Assembly (NCBI GenBank): GCA_045576855.1
Contig: JAZNHG010000035.1
Coordinates: forward strand, 1-64,000
Reading direction: 5' to 3'
Length of the DNA stretch: 64,000 nt
Origin: Colimorpha sp045576855
GTDB lineage: Bacteria > Bacteroidota > Bacteroidia > Bacteroidales > P3
The position numbers and the translations under genes are program-made. The notes under the pieces were generated by a model. That model did not search any database. It saw only the letters and a program-made list of their open reading frames with translations, and was not told the DNA's origin. Shown here one piece after another: positions 8,936-18,532 of the stretch; position 1 is the stretch's first letter, and each line of letters begins with the position of its first letter.

Positions 8936-11900
8936 TTAGCGCACTACTTCGATAACGCCGTTACGTTTGACAAGTCCGTACTGTCCCTGTGCCATGAATC
9001 GATAATAGTAGGTACCATCAGGACTACGAGTATCCAACGGATTCCAGAACTGGTCTTCCCGGCGAATATTCTTCACGTGATAAACCAAAGCTCCCGTGCG
9101 GTCGTATATCCACAACTCGTTCATCGAATAGTTACCCATCTCCAACAGATTGACCACACGCCAAGTATCATTGGTTCCATCGCCATTGGGGCTAACAAGA
9201 TTGGGAAACTGCAAATAGTCATTGGTGATGGTAACCACGTGTTCAACAGAGTCGATACACGTGTGGGTGAAGGTTTCGTATAGCCAGACATTGCGTAACG
9301 TGCTATCAATCCAGTCGACACTATCGACCCTGAAGGCTGGCACTGTGTGGGACCAGAAAGAGAGTAGACGCACCGTATATTCACCCGCCATATTGTCACC
9401 AGCTTCTCCCCATCGGTAGAGGGGCGCCACCTCGGAGGTAGTGTCGAACATTCCACCCTCTTGCTGCTGGATACGCCACAGGTAGTCCACCGTGTCGGGC
9501 CACGTGAGATTGACAAACTGCGTTTCCGGATTGTGCATAGCCGGCACATCGGGGTCGGTATGGAAATCAGGTATAGCGCTTTGGAGGACGAACAAAGGCC
9601 AGCTGAGCGTATCATAGCATCCTATAATATCAGTGACGACCAACGACAAGTAAGCAGTCATAGCATCTTGGCCCTCCTCGAAACGGTACGAGAAGAAAGT
9701 ATCGGCCGAAGCCACCACAGTGTCGCGCATGAAGAGTTGCCAGCTGTGTGCGACGGCGCCCTCGATGCTGTCGCGTATCTCAAGCAGCGTGGGGTCGCAG
9801 CTCTTCAGCACACTGTCGGGCTCTTGCCAATCGGTGCTGTCGAAACGGTAGAGCACACTGAGATGGTAATTGCTGTCGCGAGCAATCAAACTGACATGTA
9901 CCAAGCTGTCACAATTTTGCCGGGTGGGCAGCAATTCATCAAATACGACGGGTCCACCATAGTCTACACCGCGGTAAAGATACGGATAGCCCGGACAGAT
10001 ATAGATGCTATCGTTCACCTCGCTAGAGTAGTTAACAGTCAACGCAAGACGCAACGTACTGTCGCAGTATACGCTATTGAGGCCCACTGGAGCCGTAAGT
10101 GTATCGGAGGTATAATAGACCCCACCGTGCCAACTGATACTATCGCATACCACAGCCACGGTGTCGGCCAACGAGGTGGGACGCACGCTGAGTTGCAGTA
10201 CATTGATGCTATCACACGTCTCATTCGGGATAGGAACGATATGATAATACTCACCCGCATCGGTGTACGGCTGCCCGTAGTAGAGGTAGGACTGGTTGTC
10301 ACAGATGGAAACCACGGTAGTATCACTCGGGGCCATGCCGGCTGGCAATGTGAGAGTAAGTGTCATGACGGCAGTGTCTTGACATTCATCAAGCGCAATG
10401 CCACTGATAAGACGCACGGTATAAGTGCCTGGATGCGTATATACGGCATAGCCGTGGTAGTTAACCGAAGTCGTCCCATTACCGTAATCCCAATATGCCG
10501 ATTCGCAATGTTCGCCCGAAAGCGGCGTCACGCCGTCGTTGCTGACACCGCTGGTATTGGTAAACGAGACATAAAAACGGCAACTATCAACCGTCATACT
10601 CGTGTCGAACGACGCCATAGGATAGCGGGTGCCACCATAAGCGCTGATGACGAAATGACAATTAGGATTGTCCAACTTGGACACATCGCAGTAGTAGGTG
10701 ATATCCTGACTGGGAACCGTGATGCTTTGACTGGTGCTGACGGTAGCGCCAGACTGCGAAGTGTACCAGCGATAGTGGAACCCTTCGGGGGCGCTCAATG
10801 TGTTGCTGTCCACATCGCCGCAGGAGACGGTATTCATATTCTTACGCATACACTCAAGCGTAAAGTAGGCATAGCCGTAATGCGAACCCTCATTGCAGTC
10901 ATACGTGGTCAAGCGGAAATAGACCTGCTCGCCGGCATGGGCCGACAAATCGACGCCCACAGCGGTCCAGTCTTTCCACAGCACGCCATCTTCGGCCGTG
11001 TTCCAACCCAGACTCTGGTCTGCAATAAAGTCGGCACTGGTGCAGGCCGAGTCGATGATATTGTAGTTGGTATCCAGCAGTTCCATACGGAAACGGGGCT
11101 GGTCCGAAGGTGCATGCATGGGATCCTGTAGCACAGCGGCATAGCGCAGCAGCAACAATTCGAAGCTGCTGGTATCCACAAAGAGGCTGTAGATGACACC
11201 CTCGGCCTCGGGAGTATAGGCATTGGTACTCCAGTTGCCCAAACGCACACTACTGGTATAGCCGACCGGAATAGTACGCAACAGATTGCCCGTTCGGGGG
11301 TCACGCTGAGCCGTGTCGTAACACACGGTGTGGCGGCTATCGGGATGCTGCGACCCGTAGTTGACAGCACCGGCATGGGCATAGGGGTTACGGTAGCTGC
11401 CCGAGAAGAATACCGCCTGAGGCGAAGCCATGTCCGTGGGGTTCACACAGCCCGTGCCGGGCGCAGGCGTGACCACAGAAAGGCTGTCGCGGTAGTTGGT
11501 TGAGCAGTAACCCGTGTCCGTGGCACTGCATTCACTCTCGAAACGGAACGTATAATAATGCAACGTTGTCAATGGTTCTATGTGGAGCGGCGGCTCGGCA
11601 TTATTGAACACCTGACTGACCTGACCGTCGTCAATGACCGAAACGGTCACATTGGGATTGCCCACATGACTCCATGTGAGGTCTATACTATTGTTGGTCA
11701 AACGCTGCACGGTGAAGTCGAATGCAGCACATGAAGTAACATAGACATCATCGACATAGATAGAGCGCCCACCGGCCTGACGGTTGCTGCGGGCTCTGAG
11801 TGCGATGAAGTGTGCATCGTCGGGAGCAGCGCTGAATTCCACCAGCCCGTGTTGCCATACACCGGTCTCAAGGGGCGCCAGCGTGCGGACAGGATGGAAC

Positions 11901-14900
11901 GTAGACATATCGGCCGGATTGCTCATCACGCCAACCACCAGACGGTCGGAGAGGTCCTCCACCTGATACCACAGACTGAGGGCCACCTTCTGGATAGAGT
12001 CGATATTGATATCGGGCGTAATCATATACGAGTTGGAAGCAATCGGCATAACAAGGCTATTGGTATCGGAATGGGCCACTGCATTCGTAGCACCGATACC
12101 GACATTGCGGGCTGTCCAACTGCGCGGAATGGTGCCAGCCCTGACGGTGTCGAAGTCGATACACGAGGGCAATTCCAGCGGCGCGGCCAGCGTCGTGACC
12201 TGTTGTTTCGGCACACAGGTGTAGCTGTTGCTGTCGCAGCGGAAATAGAAATCATAGCGCGTCTCGGGATCGAGGATGAGGATAAGCGGAACCGAGTCGA
12301 CCCTCAGGATGGTATTGGCGCCACTGCCCTGTCCATTGTCCGAATAGCCGTATTCCACATAGAAGGGCGTATGCGGACCATCTATCTTCACCCTGTTCCA
12401 CCGGCTCAGCGATGCCGTGGCTCCCAGTGCACCCGGGCAGCCATCGACATACAGATAGCGCACATCGAACCAGCTGGCATTCTGGTTCCACAGATGGTGC
12501 AGCGCTATCCATCTACCGGTATCGGCATAGGACTGGAAGTCCACGAAAGCCTGCTGAAGTGTGTCTGTGATGGTATAGGTCAGCGTGTCGACGGGGGTAA
12601 ACGAAGCCGTGTCGTAGGCATCGGTCATCACACCAACCACCAACGTATCGAATACCGACCCCGCATCGTACCTTATCTTCAGTCCGGCATGGCGAATCGA
12701 ATCCACATTGAAATCCTCCAATACCGCCCACGACGAACTGTTACCATAGAAACGTGTGGCACGCTGATTATAGTTATCACGCGTCACATATCCCGGTCCC
12801 GAATGTCCACGGGCGGCATAGTGGGCAAAGCCCAACGTGTTCCAGCTTGCGTCGTAGCACCACGGCACCCCGTTACGATAGGACAGATTATACTCCCGGT
12901 TGCCCTCACAGGTGTAACCCGCCGAATCGGTTTGCAATATAGTAGCATGACCACTGGTCAGAATATTGGTGTCATGGATGAAGAACACCGTAGTGTCCAC
13001 ATAGAACATCGTATCTTCGCTGCTGTTCCACGGGTTGGAATAATGCAGCCAGTAGGGGCTCGCCGTACTGGTAGTAAACTTCAGCGTGCGTGCAGCAACC
13101 AGCGAAATCTTGGGCAGCGGGTAGCCATACACGTGCATATTGAACAATCTCATATCGGCACGGGTACGGATGGCAATCCGTTTGTCCACATACTGCGACA
13201 GCTCGACATCGGCCTGCTGCCAGTCGTTGTTGTACGACGTCCACAGCGGCAGGAACGACGACGTGTCGGTAGCATTGTCCATCACACCGATTTGCACTCC
13301 GCCATCGGTCCAGGTATAGAAGTAGCTGTGGAGCGACATTGCCGAGTCTACAGCCAGTTCGGGCAACACGGCGTACATCCACCTGTTGTTGCCCGGGTCC
13401 ATACGCAGCGAAGGGCCCCACGTGTCGAGAGACACATTGTTGGATGCATTGTTCTTGATAAACGTCCATGTGGGGGGAACCGTGAGTGTACCATTGGACA
13501 CATTGAAGTCCTCGCAGTAGGGCAGCGGGATGAGGCCGCCGGTATGAATCCTGACCACCGGACGGCACCCCTCGGTCTGGTACAGGCAACGCCAGGTGAA
13601 ATAGTAGGTCTTGTCCATCTGCAGACCTGTGACGCGGAAGGGGTTGGTCTGCACATACATCGTCCGTTCCTCGCCGCTGGCGCTGTCGGTGACCGTCAGA
13701 TAATAACTCTGCATCTGGTCGGCATCCACCGAACAATCCACCACATTGCCGTCGACAGCAAAATGCACATGCGGGTAGTAGCTGATCTCCAGCTCGTCCA
13801 GGTCTGTCACACCCGCACCGCCACGTATCAGCAGACGGAGCGTGTCAGCCGCCAGCGCAGGCAGACGCATCATATAATATTCCCACTCGGCCCCCACCAC
13901 GAAGGTATCTATCGGCACCATAGCCTGGGCCTGGGTGGTGAAAGTCGCAGCCGGAACCGGTATGCTGTCGGCCGGCAGCCAGCCGAGCAGCAGGGTGTCG
14001 CCGGGCACACTGCTGCGGGCCCTGAACGAGAAGCTCTGCCGGTCGATACCAGTCATCGGGTGCATAGCCACCGACCCGCGGGGCCGCAGCTGCAGATAGT
14101 CGCCCGTGGTGACCAGCGTGGTACTGTCGGCCGCCCAGTGGTAGGGCAGCTCATAGGAGAGCACATCACTAAAATTGAAGCAATAGCCGTAGCCTCCGAT
14201 GCCATAGCTCAGCGTGATGGCATATCCGGCAAAGGAGCGGCAGCCACCGGCGAGCGGACGCACATAGCAGTAATAGAGCGTGCCGGTATCCAGTCCTCCG
14301 AATCCTATACTGTGGATATCGGCGGCCTGCACGGTGTCGGCAAAGGTGTTGCCACCGCCCACCAGCGTCACCTCGACGCTGTCGGCCTGGTGCAGCCAGC
14401 TCAGGTCGAAGGCCAGCGTGTCGAATCCGGTGTGGACAACCTGCAGCGTGCCGTAGGAGGCATGCTCTATCTGCATCTCGTCGATATAGCAGCTATAGTA
14501 GGAATACTCGTAGGGGTGCTGGTAGGCCAGCACCAGACGGCCGTCGAAGAGGGTGTCGCTCGGCCGCAGCTCGTAGCTGTAGTGGCGGCGCGCATTGTTG
14601 GCACTGATATGGATAGTGTCCAGCACGCGGAAATGCTCGGCGGGCGACTGGTAGTCGTCCGGCACTGTACCCACAATCAGTGTGGACTGCGGCGCCATGT
14701 CGTAGATGTAGAAGCTGAGCACCGAAGTGCTGTCCACCTCCACGTCGGGCAGCATGGCCATAGAGTAGTAATCCCAAGAGAAGCCCCACGACGACATCTG
14801 GAGCGAGATACTCCCGTCGCTGCCGAACGACTGGCCCACAAAGCCGGGCAAATCGTTCAGCTGGCGCACACGCTGCCAGTCGCCTAACGTACTGCTCCAG

Positions 14901-17098
14901 GCGTTTCCGTTGAGGCTCTCCAGGTCCTCGCACCACGGCAGAGTGTAGTCCTGCGTGGCCGAACGGCGCTGGTAGCGCATGTCCTCGCACGGGGTCTGGC
15001 AGGGGCGGTAGACGAAGAGGTCGTATTCTGTCGAGGGCACGAGGCCGCCGATGGAAGCGTGGTCTACGTGGTAGAAGGTGTCCACCATGCCGGAGCCGAG
15101 GGCGAAGCCGTGCGGGCCATACTGCACCAGCACCGTGTCGTAGGGCTGAGCCCAACTGAGCTCCATGTGGGTGCCCCGGCGGTGCAGCACGCGCGGCTCC
15201 TCGATGGCGCAGCGGCTACCCGTCACCGAATGGACACGTACATCGACATACCAACCGGGATTGCCCAGGCGGATGGCGATATGCCGACCGGTGGAATTGG
15301 TGGGCACGGTGGCGGCAAATGTGTGTCGGCCGCCGTCGCTCCACGCCGTGTCGAGGGGCACGAAGGTGGTGATATCGTCGGGATGCACCATAGTGCCCAG
15401 TATCACCATCGCCCCATTGTTCTCGCCGCTGAAGGTCACCGACACCTGCGTGCCCGGCAGCCCCGTCAGGCGCTCGCTGGCCATGTAGGCGTCCACACCA
15501 CTGCAGCCGTCGCGGAAATAGACGGCACGGTCCACCAGGTTGAAGTTGCCGCCACAGTAAGCCTGCAGCACGTTGAAGGTCCACTCCGGTGGCAGTCCCT
15601 GACTCTGGCTGAAGTTGGAGCAGTAGCCGTCGGCGGCGGTCGGCATCACGGCAGTGCGGGCCGTCACACTGCGGGCAATGTTGAGCGACCCCTGGCAGGT
15701 GGGATAGACGGTGAAGATATAGTTTGTCTCGGCGTCGAGGCCCGTGATGTCGAGCGGCGACGTGACGTTGGAGAAGCTCAGCGAGTCGACCATAGCCCCC
15801 TCGCGGCGCACACCGACGTTGCATGTGGGATTGCCGTAGCTGCTCCAGGCCAGGGTGACCCGGTCGTACTCGATATGGTAGACCCGGAGCGAGTCTATAC
15901 CGCAGTTCTCGATGCCCATATCGTCGATGTACAGGCGGCGTCCGATACCGTTCTGCTGCGACTGTTGCATGCGCAACGCCAGGCGGCGGCCGTTGGATGA
16001 CGGCGTCCAGGTGAAGCTGTATTCCCGCCATTGGGTGGTGTTGTCCACGTAGAAAGACTGTATCGTGGTGAAGCCGTACTGGTTATAGTCGGAGCCCGCG
16101 CTGTCGCAGGTGCCCACCTGCACATAGGTGCTGCTGTGGCTGGCGCGCAGCTGGAGGCGCACCGTGTGGCTGCCCACACCCTGCAGCGGCGGGGTGGCCA
16201 CCAGGCCGAAGTGGCCCGCGGCGTCGTTGTTGCCGCAGCTGAGCATCAGCGAACGGCTGCCCGAACTGTGGTGGGTGGCCACCACCTGGGGCAGGCTCTC
16301 CTCGTCGTCGAAGTTGACCACCTGCAGCCAGCAGCTGGGGAAGGAGCCTTCAGCCAGTCCCTCGAAGCCCTCGCGGAAGGGCATATCGGCCGAGCCGCAG
16401 GCCGTGCGCACAAAGAGGCGGTCGGCGCAGCAGCGGTTGCCGGCCGCCGCAGTGGCCACCACCGAGATGTCGTAGCTGGTGGCCGGATTGAGCCCCGTCA
16501 GGGTATGGCTCGTGCCGGTGATGCCGCTGTAGGTCTGGTCGTTGCAGACCACCGTGAAGGGGCCCGCCGCATTGGTGGCCGTCCAGCTCAAGCTGATGCT
16601 GGTGGCGGTGACGGCGGTGGTGTCGAGGCCGGTCACAGGATTGGTGCATACATCCGAGACGCCGGAGACAGACCAGTTCAGCTCGAAGCCCGAGCTGACC
16701 ACCGAGCCGTCGCTATGGAAGCTCACCAGCAGCTGGCCGCGGGTGGTGCTGACGCTGACGGTGCCGGTGCCGCCCGCCTGGCTGTAGTAGGTGGTCTGGT
16801 CGTCGTGGATGGTGAGCCAGTCGCAGCACGATTCGGTCTGGTAGCTGCCGCTGAGGGTGATGGTCAGGCCCGCCGATGCCTGGATGAGCACCGCGCCGTC
16901 GAAGCCGTTGGCATAGTCCGACAGGGGGCCGCCGTTGTCGTAGATGGTGCCCGAGCCCAGGGTGCAGGCATCCAGCACAATGGTGTCGTGGGCCAGCATA
17001 TAGGTAACCGACTGGGCCCGGAGCGATGCCGGCAGCAGGGCCGGAACCAGGAGCAGGACCAGAAGAAGCAGGGTATGTTTTCGTTGTGTCATTGTCAT
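8936..17098 (-). CDS. Giant T9SS-secreted multidomain protein (CUB-like, FN3, seven MAM-like modules, PKD, type B sorting domain)
   Basis: At 2,720 residues this dominates the window. The ATG at 17098 overlaps the regulator stop (ATGA) and begins a signal peptide (1-29, ending ASLRAQ). The frame stays open a further 261 codons upstream, but that stretch is out-of-frame regulator sequence. By eye the order is: CUB-like domain (~30-148), FN3 (~150-235), then seven jelly-roll modules of MAM/LamG type starting near 238, 491, 718, 969, 1193, 1413 and 1643, each opening with a Cys-containing or aromatic 'PxCxDF/EGFE' strand, most closing with a 'YIDDM'-like strand and separated by FN3-like segments. 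A Cys-rich module (~1881) and a PKD-like domain (~2160-2250) follow, then CDSI-type repeats. The last ~90 residues are a gliding-motility-associated T9SS type B domain (VSPNGDGTNDTW, ELWIYDRTGALVY, PDGTYYYRF). It is probably a surface adhesin. Confidence 0.92.
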   Translation of the reverse strand: MTMTQRKHTLLLLVLLLVPALLPASLRAQSVTYMLAHDTIVLDACTLGSGTIYDNGGPLSDYANGFDGAVLIQASAGLTITLSGSYQTESCCDWLTIHDDQTTYYSQAGGTGTVSVSTTRGQLLVSFHSDGSVVSSGFELNWSVSGVSDVCTNPVTGLDTTAVTATSISLSWTATNAAGPFTVVCNDQTYSGITGTSHTLTGLNPATSYDISVVATAAAGNRCCADRLFVRTACGSADMPFREGFEGLAEGSFPSCWLQVVNFDDEESLPQVVATHHSSGSRSLMLSCGNNDAAGHFGLVATPPLQGVGSHTVRLQLRASHSSTYVQVGTCDSAGSDYNQYGFTTIQSFYVDNTTQWREYSFTWTPSSNGRRLALRMQQSQQNGIGRRLYIDDMGIENCGIDSLRVYHIEYDRVTLAWSSYGNPTCNVGVRREGAMVDSLSFSNVTSPLDITGLDAETNYIFTVYPTCQGSLNIARSVTARTAVMPTAADGYCSNFSQSQGLPPEWTFNVLQAYCGGNFNLVDRAVYFRDGCSGVDAYMASERLTGLPGTQVSVTFSGENNGAMVILGTMVHPDDITTFVPLDTAWSDGGRHTFAATVPTNSTGRHIAIRLGNPGWYVDVRVHSVTGSRCAIEEPRVLHRRGTHMELSWAQPYDTVLVQYGPHGFALGSGMVDTFYHVDHASIGGLVPSTEYDLFVYRPCQTPCEDMRYQRRSATQDYTLPWCEDLESLNGNAWSSTLGDWQRVRQLNDLPGFVGQSFGSDGSISLQMSSWGFSWDYYSMAMLPDVEVDSTSVLSFYIYDMAPQSTLIVGTVPDDYQSPAEHFRVLDTIHISANNARRHYSYELRPSDTLFDGRLVLAYQHPYEYSYYSCYIDEMQIEHASYGTLQVVHTGFDTLAFDLSWLHQADSVEVTLVGGGNTFADTVQAADIHSIGFGGLDTGTLYYCYVRPLAGGCRSFAGYAITLSYGIGGYGYCFNFSDVLSYELPYHWAADSTTLVTTGDYLQLRPRGSVAMHPMTGIDRQSFSFRARSSVPGDTLLLGWLPADSIPVPAATFTTQAQAMVPIDTFVVGAEWEYYMMRLPALAADTLRLLIRGGAGVTDLDELEISYYPHVHFAVDGNVVDCSVDADQMQSYYLTVTDSASGEERTMYVQTNPFRVTGLQMDKTYYFTWRCLYQTEGCRPVVRIHTGGLIPLPYCEDFNVSNGTLTVPPTWTFIKNNASNNVSLDTWGPSLRMDPGNNRWMYAVLPELAVDSAMSLHSYFYTWTDGGVQIGVMDNATDTSSFLPLWTSYNNDWQQADVELSQYVDKRIAIRTRADMRLFNMHVYGYPLPKISLVAARTLKFTTSTASPYWLHYSNPWNSSEDTMFYVDTTVFFIHDTNILTSGHATILQTDSAGYTCEGNREYNLSYRNGVPWCYDASWNTLGFAHYAARGHSGPGYVTRDNYNQRATRFYGNSSSWAVLEDFNVDSIRHAGLKIRYDAGSVFDTLVVGVMTDAYDTASFTPVDTLTYTITDTLQQAFVDFQSYADTGRWIALHHLWNQNASWFDVRYLYVDGCPGALGATASLSRWNRVKIDGPHTPFYVEYGYSDNGQGSGANTILRVDSVPLILILDPETRYDFYFRCDSNSYTCVPKQQVTTLAAPLELPSCIDFDTVRAGTIPRSWTARNVGIGATNAVAHSDTNSLVMPIASNSYMITPDINIDSIQKVALSLWYQVEDLSDRLVVGVMSNPADMSTFHPVRTLAPLETGVWQHGLVEFSAAPDDAHFIALRARSNRQAGGRSIYVDDVYVTSCAAFDFTVQRLTNNSIDLTWSHVGNPNVTVSVIDDGQVSQVFNNAEPPLHIEPLTTLHYYTFRFESECSATDTGYCSTNYRDSLSVVTPAPGTGCVNPTDMASPQAVFFSGSYRNPYAHAGAVNYGSQHPDSRHTVCYDTAQRDPRTGNLLRTIPVGYTSSVRLGNWSTNAYTPEAEGVIYSLFVDTSSFELLLLRYAAVLQDPMHAPSDQPRFRMELLDTNYNIIDSACTSADFIADQSLGWNTAEDGVLWKDWTAVGVDLSAHAGEQVYFRLTTYDCNEGSHYGYAYFTLECMRKNMNTVSCGDVDSNTLSAPEGFHYRWYTSQSGATVSTSQSITVPSQDITYYCDVSKLDNPNCHFVISAYGGTRYPMASFDTSMTVDSCRFYVSFTNTSGVSNDGVTPLSGEHCESAYWDYGNGTTSVNYHGYAVYTHPGTYTVRLISGIALDECQDTAVMTLTLTLPAGMAPSDTTVVSICDNQSYLYYGQPYTDAGEYYHIVPIPNETCDSINVLQLSVRPTSLADTVAVVCDSISWHGGVYYTSDTLTAPVGLNSVYCDSTLRLALTVNYSSEVNDSIYICPGYPYLYRGVDYGGPVVFDELLPTRQNCDSLVHVSLIARDSNYHLSVLYRFDSTDWQEPDSVLKSCDPTLLEIRDSIEGAVAHSWQLFMRDTVVASADTFFSYRFEEGQDAMTAYLSLVVTDIIGCYDTLSWPLFVLQSAIPDFHTDPDVPAMHNPETQFVNLTWPDTVDYLWRIQQQEGGMFDTTSEVAPLYRWGEAGDNMAGEYTVRLLSFWSHTVPAFRVDSVDWIDSTLRNVWLYETFTHTCIDSVEHVVTITNDYLQFPNLVSPNGDGTNDTWRVVNLLEMGNYSMNELWIYDRTGALVYHVKNIRREDQFWNPLDTRSPDGTYYYRFMAQGQYGLVKRNGVIEVVR

Positions 17099-17832
17099 GC
17101 GGTTGGGGGATTGTATCGGTATCCGAAGTGAGTTTTGTTTACTATGCAGGCGCCTTGCGCACCCATTTTCTTGCGCAGGCGGGCAATATGCACGTCGACG
17201 GCCCGCTCGCCGACCAGGGCGTCGCCCGGCCACACGGCGGCCAGTATGTCGGCCCGCGAGAAGAAGCGGCCGGGATGCGAGGCCAGCAGGTCGAGGATGC
17301 ACTGCTCGCGCAGGGTGAGCAGCGGCGACTCCGCCGGCTCGGACGCACGCGCACCGCCGCAACGCCGCAGCACGGCACGCACCCGCGCCAGCACGGTGTC
17401 GAAGGCGAACGGCTTGGCGATATAGTCGTCGGCACCCGCGTCGAAGCCCTGCAGCTGGTGGTCGTGGCTGTCCAGGGCGGTGAGGAAGATGACGGGCGTC
17501 TCGTCGCCGCGCGACCGCAGCAGGCCGGCCATCTCGAAGCCCGACATGCGGTCCATCATCACGTCGAGCAGTATGAGGTCGTATCGCTGGCTTTGCGCCC
17601 CGATTTTCTCCAGCGCCTCCTCGGCGCTGCCGGCCGTGTCTACCCGATAGCCCTCGCTCTCCAGGTTGAAGCGCAGTATTTCGCAGAGGTCCTCCTCGTC
17701 GTCGACGACCAGCAGCCGCTGGCAGCAAGCCGCAGCCGCGCGGACGGACGGGGCCGGCTGCGGGCTGACGTCCTGGGCTGTCGTGTGCGCCGCCGGACGC
17801 AGGGGGGCGGATGATGTTTCGTTCTTTGCCAT
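17095..17832 (-). CDS. OmpR/PhoB-family response regulator
   Basis: This 245-residue protein has a ~38-residue Ala/Pro-rich N-terminal extension, a receiver domain (LLVVDDEEDL acidic pair, phospho-acceptor Asp90 in LILLDVMMDRMSGFEM, conserved Lys in DYIAKPF) and a winged-helix DNA-binding domain ending KTHFGYRYNPP. I chose the ATG at 17832, preceded by AAAAGAAAT; longer in-frame starts (17916 GTG, 17895, 17877) would add low-complexity residues only. It is the first gene of the operon with the giant T9SS cargo (ATGA overlap), kinase and thioesterase, and probably controls the operon or surface genes elsewhere. Confidence 0.93.
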   Translation of the reverse strand: MAKNETSSAPLRPAAHTTAQDVSPQPAPSVRAAAACCQRLLVVDDEEDLCEILRFNLESEGYRVDTAGSAEEALEKIGAQSQRYDLILLDVMMDRMSGFEMAGLLRSRGDETPVIFLTALDSHDHQLQGFDAGADDYIAKPFAFDTVLARVRAVLRRCGGARASEPAESPLLTLREQCILDLLASHPGRFFSRADILAAVWPGDALVGERAVDVHIARLRKKMGAQGACIVNKTHFGYRYNPPTA

Positions 17833-17924
17833 ATTTCTTTTCCCATGCCGCGACATACGCCCATGCGCCCGTATCATACACAATACCAACCTCATGGAAC
17901 CTCGGTCCAGCGGCACTTAGAAAT

Positions 17925-17933
17925 GCAAATATA
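17925..17933 (-). promoter_or_regulatory. Promoter -7 core of the response regulator operon
   Basis: On the minus strand TATATTTGC matches TAnnTTTG. It lies about 93 bases before the chosen regulator start, so the operon would have a leader of roughly 85 bases. Confidence 0.55.
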
Positions 17934-18072
17934 CAGAAAAATATTTAAATCAAAGGTCTTAAAATAAAAAAAGCAGAAAAACTCCACCCCACAACCCGAC
18001 GGCGGGGCACCATGCAGCAGTTTTCGACCCGCCGTCGCCGTCCGAAACAGGCATCCGAAATGTTAAAATGCA

Positions 18073-18127
18073 AGGATGGTGGTAGGATGGTGGTAGGTTG
18101 ATGGTAGGATGGTGGTAGGATGATACC
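18073..18127 (+). repeat. Five-unit 11-bp tandem array (unit AGGATGGTGGT)
   Basis: The units are AGGATGGTGGT, AGGATGGTGGT, AGGTTGATGGT, AGGATGGTGGT and AGGATGATACC, 55 bp in total, with exact 11-bp spacing. The first three units are identical to those at 29268-29300. Confidence 0.85.
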
Positions 18128-18140
18128 CTTCGGGTAGGTG

Positions 18141-18175
18141 TTCAGTGCTCAGTGTTCAGTGTTCGGCATTCAGTG
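18141..18175 (+). repeat. Five-unit 7-bp array (unit TTCAGTG)
   Basis: TTCAGTG, CTCAGTG, TTCAGTG, TTCGGCA, TTCAGTG: 35 bp. A related inverted set (CACTGAA, TGCTTAA, CACTTGG, CACTGAA) lies at 18225-18252, so the two could pair in an RNA. Confidence 0.7.
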
Positions 18176-18270
18176 GAAAAGAGGTTGCTGTACGTATCCT
18201 ACGGTCTTGATACTCAGTGTTTGACACTGAATGCTTAACACTTGGCACTGAATAAAGCTCGTTTCCGACT

Positions 18271-18305
18271 CTCAATTCTCAATTTTCAATTCTCAATTTT
18301 CAATT
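18271..18305 (+). repeat. Five-unit 7-bp array (unit YTCAATT)
   Basis: CTCAATT, CTCAATT, TTCAATT, CTCAATT, TTCAATT: 35 bp. It is closely similar to the heptads at 29447-29474 and followed by the same CTCTCAG landmark. Confidence 0.75.
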
Positions 18306-18499
18306 CAACCCCTCTCAGCATGTTTTCGAATTTTGCAAGTAAAATATTGTTAAACTTTCTTAAATCACATCATAAAAGACTTGTAATTACATCTACATCA
18401 GCACGTAAGCAGGTTTTACCGAGAGACAAGAAAGACACCCCCCAAACCGACGGCTTGGCGAAGGAAGAGAATAAATTTTGCGGAATCAAAAAAAAAGTG

Positions 18500-18508
18500 T
18501 ATTTTTGC
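18500..18508 (+). promoter_or_regulatory. Promoter -7 core of outer membrane protein gene
   Basis: TATTTTTGC matches TAnnTTTG, 24 bases before the ATG at 18533; the leader contains an A-rich stretch (AAATAAAGATAAAAAAG) typical of Bacteroidota initiation regions. Confidence 0.65.
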
Positions 18509-18532
18509 ACTTTGCAAATAAAGATAAAAAAG

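Larger units (their letters stand above)
18053..18356. repeat. Composite intergenic element, copy 1 (11-bp array, 7-bp arrays, conserved ends)
   Basis: This fills most of the 700-bp gap between the regulator and the outer membrane protein gene. It starts with CCGAAATGTTAAA, runs into the 11-bp array, a small hairpin (ACCCTTCGGGT), several 7-bp arrays, and ends with CTCTCAGCATG, a TTTTGCAAGT block and TTGTTAAAC. The same landmarks occur in the same order at 29251-29533. The rest of the gap (17940-18052) shows no feature I can name. Confidence 0.6.

Noticed and set aside
11810..14887. A ~1,025-codon open frame on + opposite the giant gene
   Set aside because: Antisense shadow of a GC-rich gene; His/Arg/Gly-rich composition, no recognisable domain or start context.
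17099..17881. The giant protein's frame stays open for 261 codons upstream of the chosen start
   Set aside because: The upstream part is Arg/Gly/Ala-rich nonsense overlapping the response regulator in another frame; the signal peptide and ATGA overlap fix the start at 17098.
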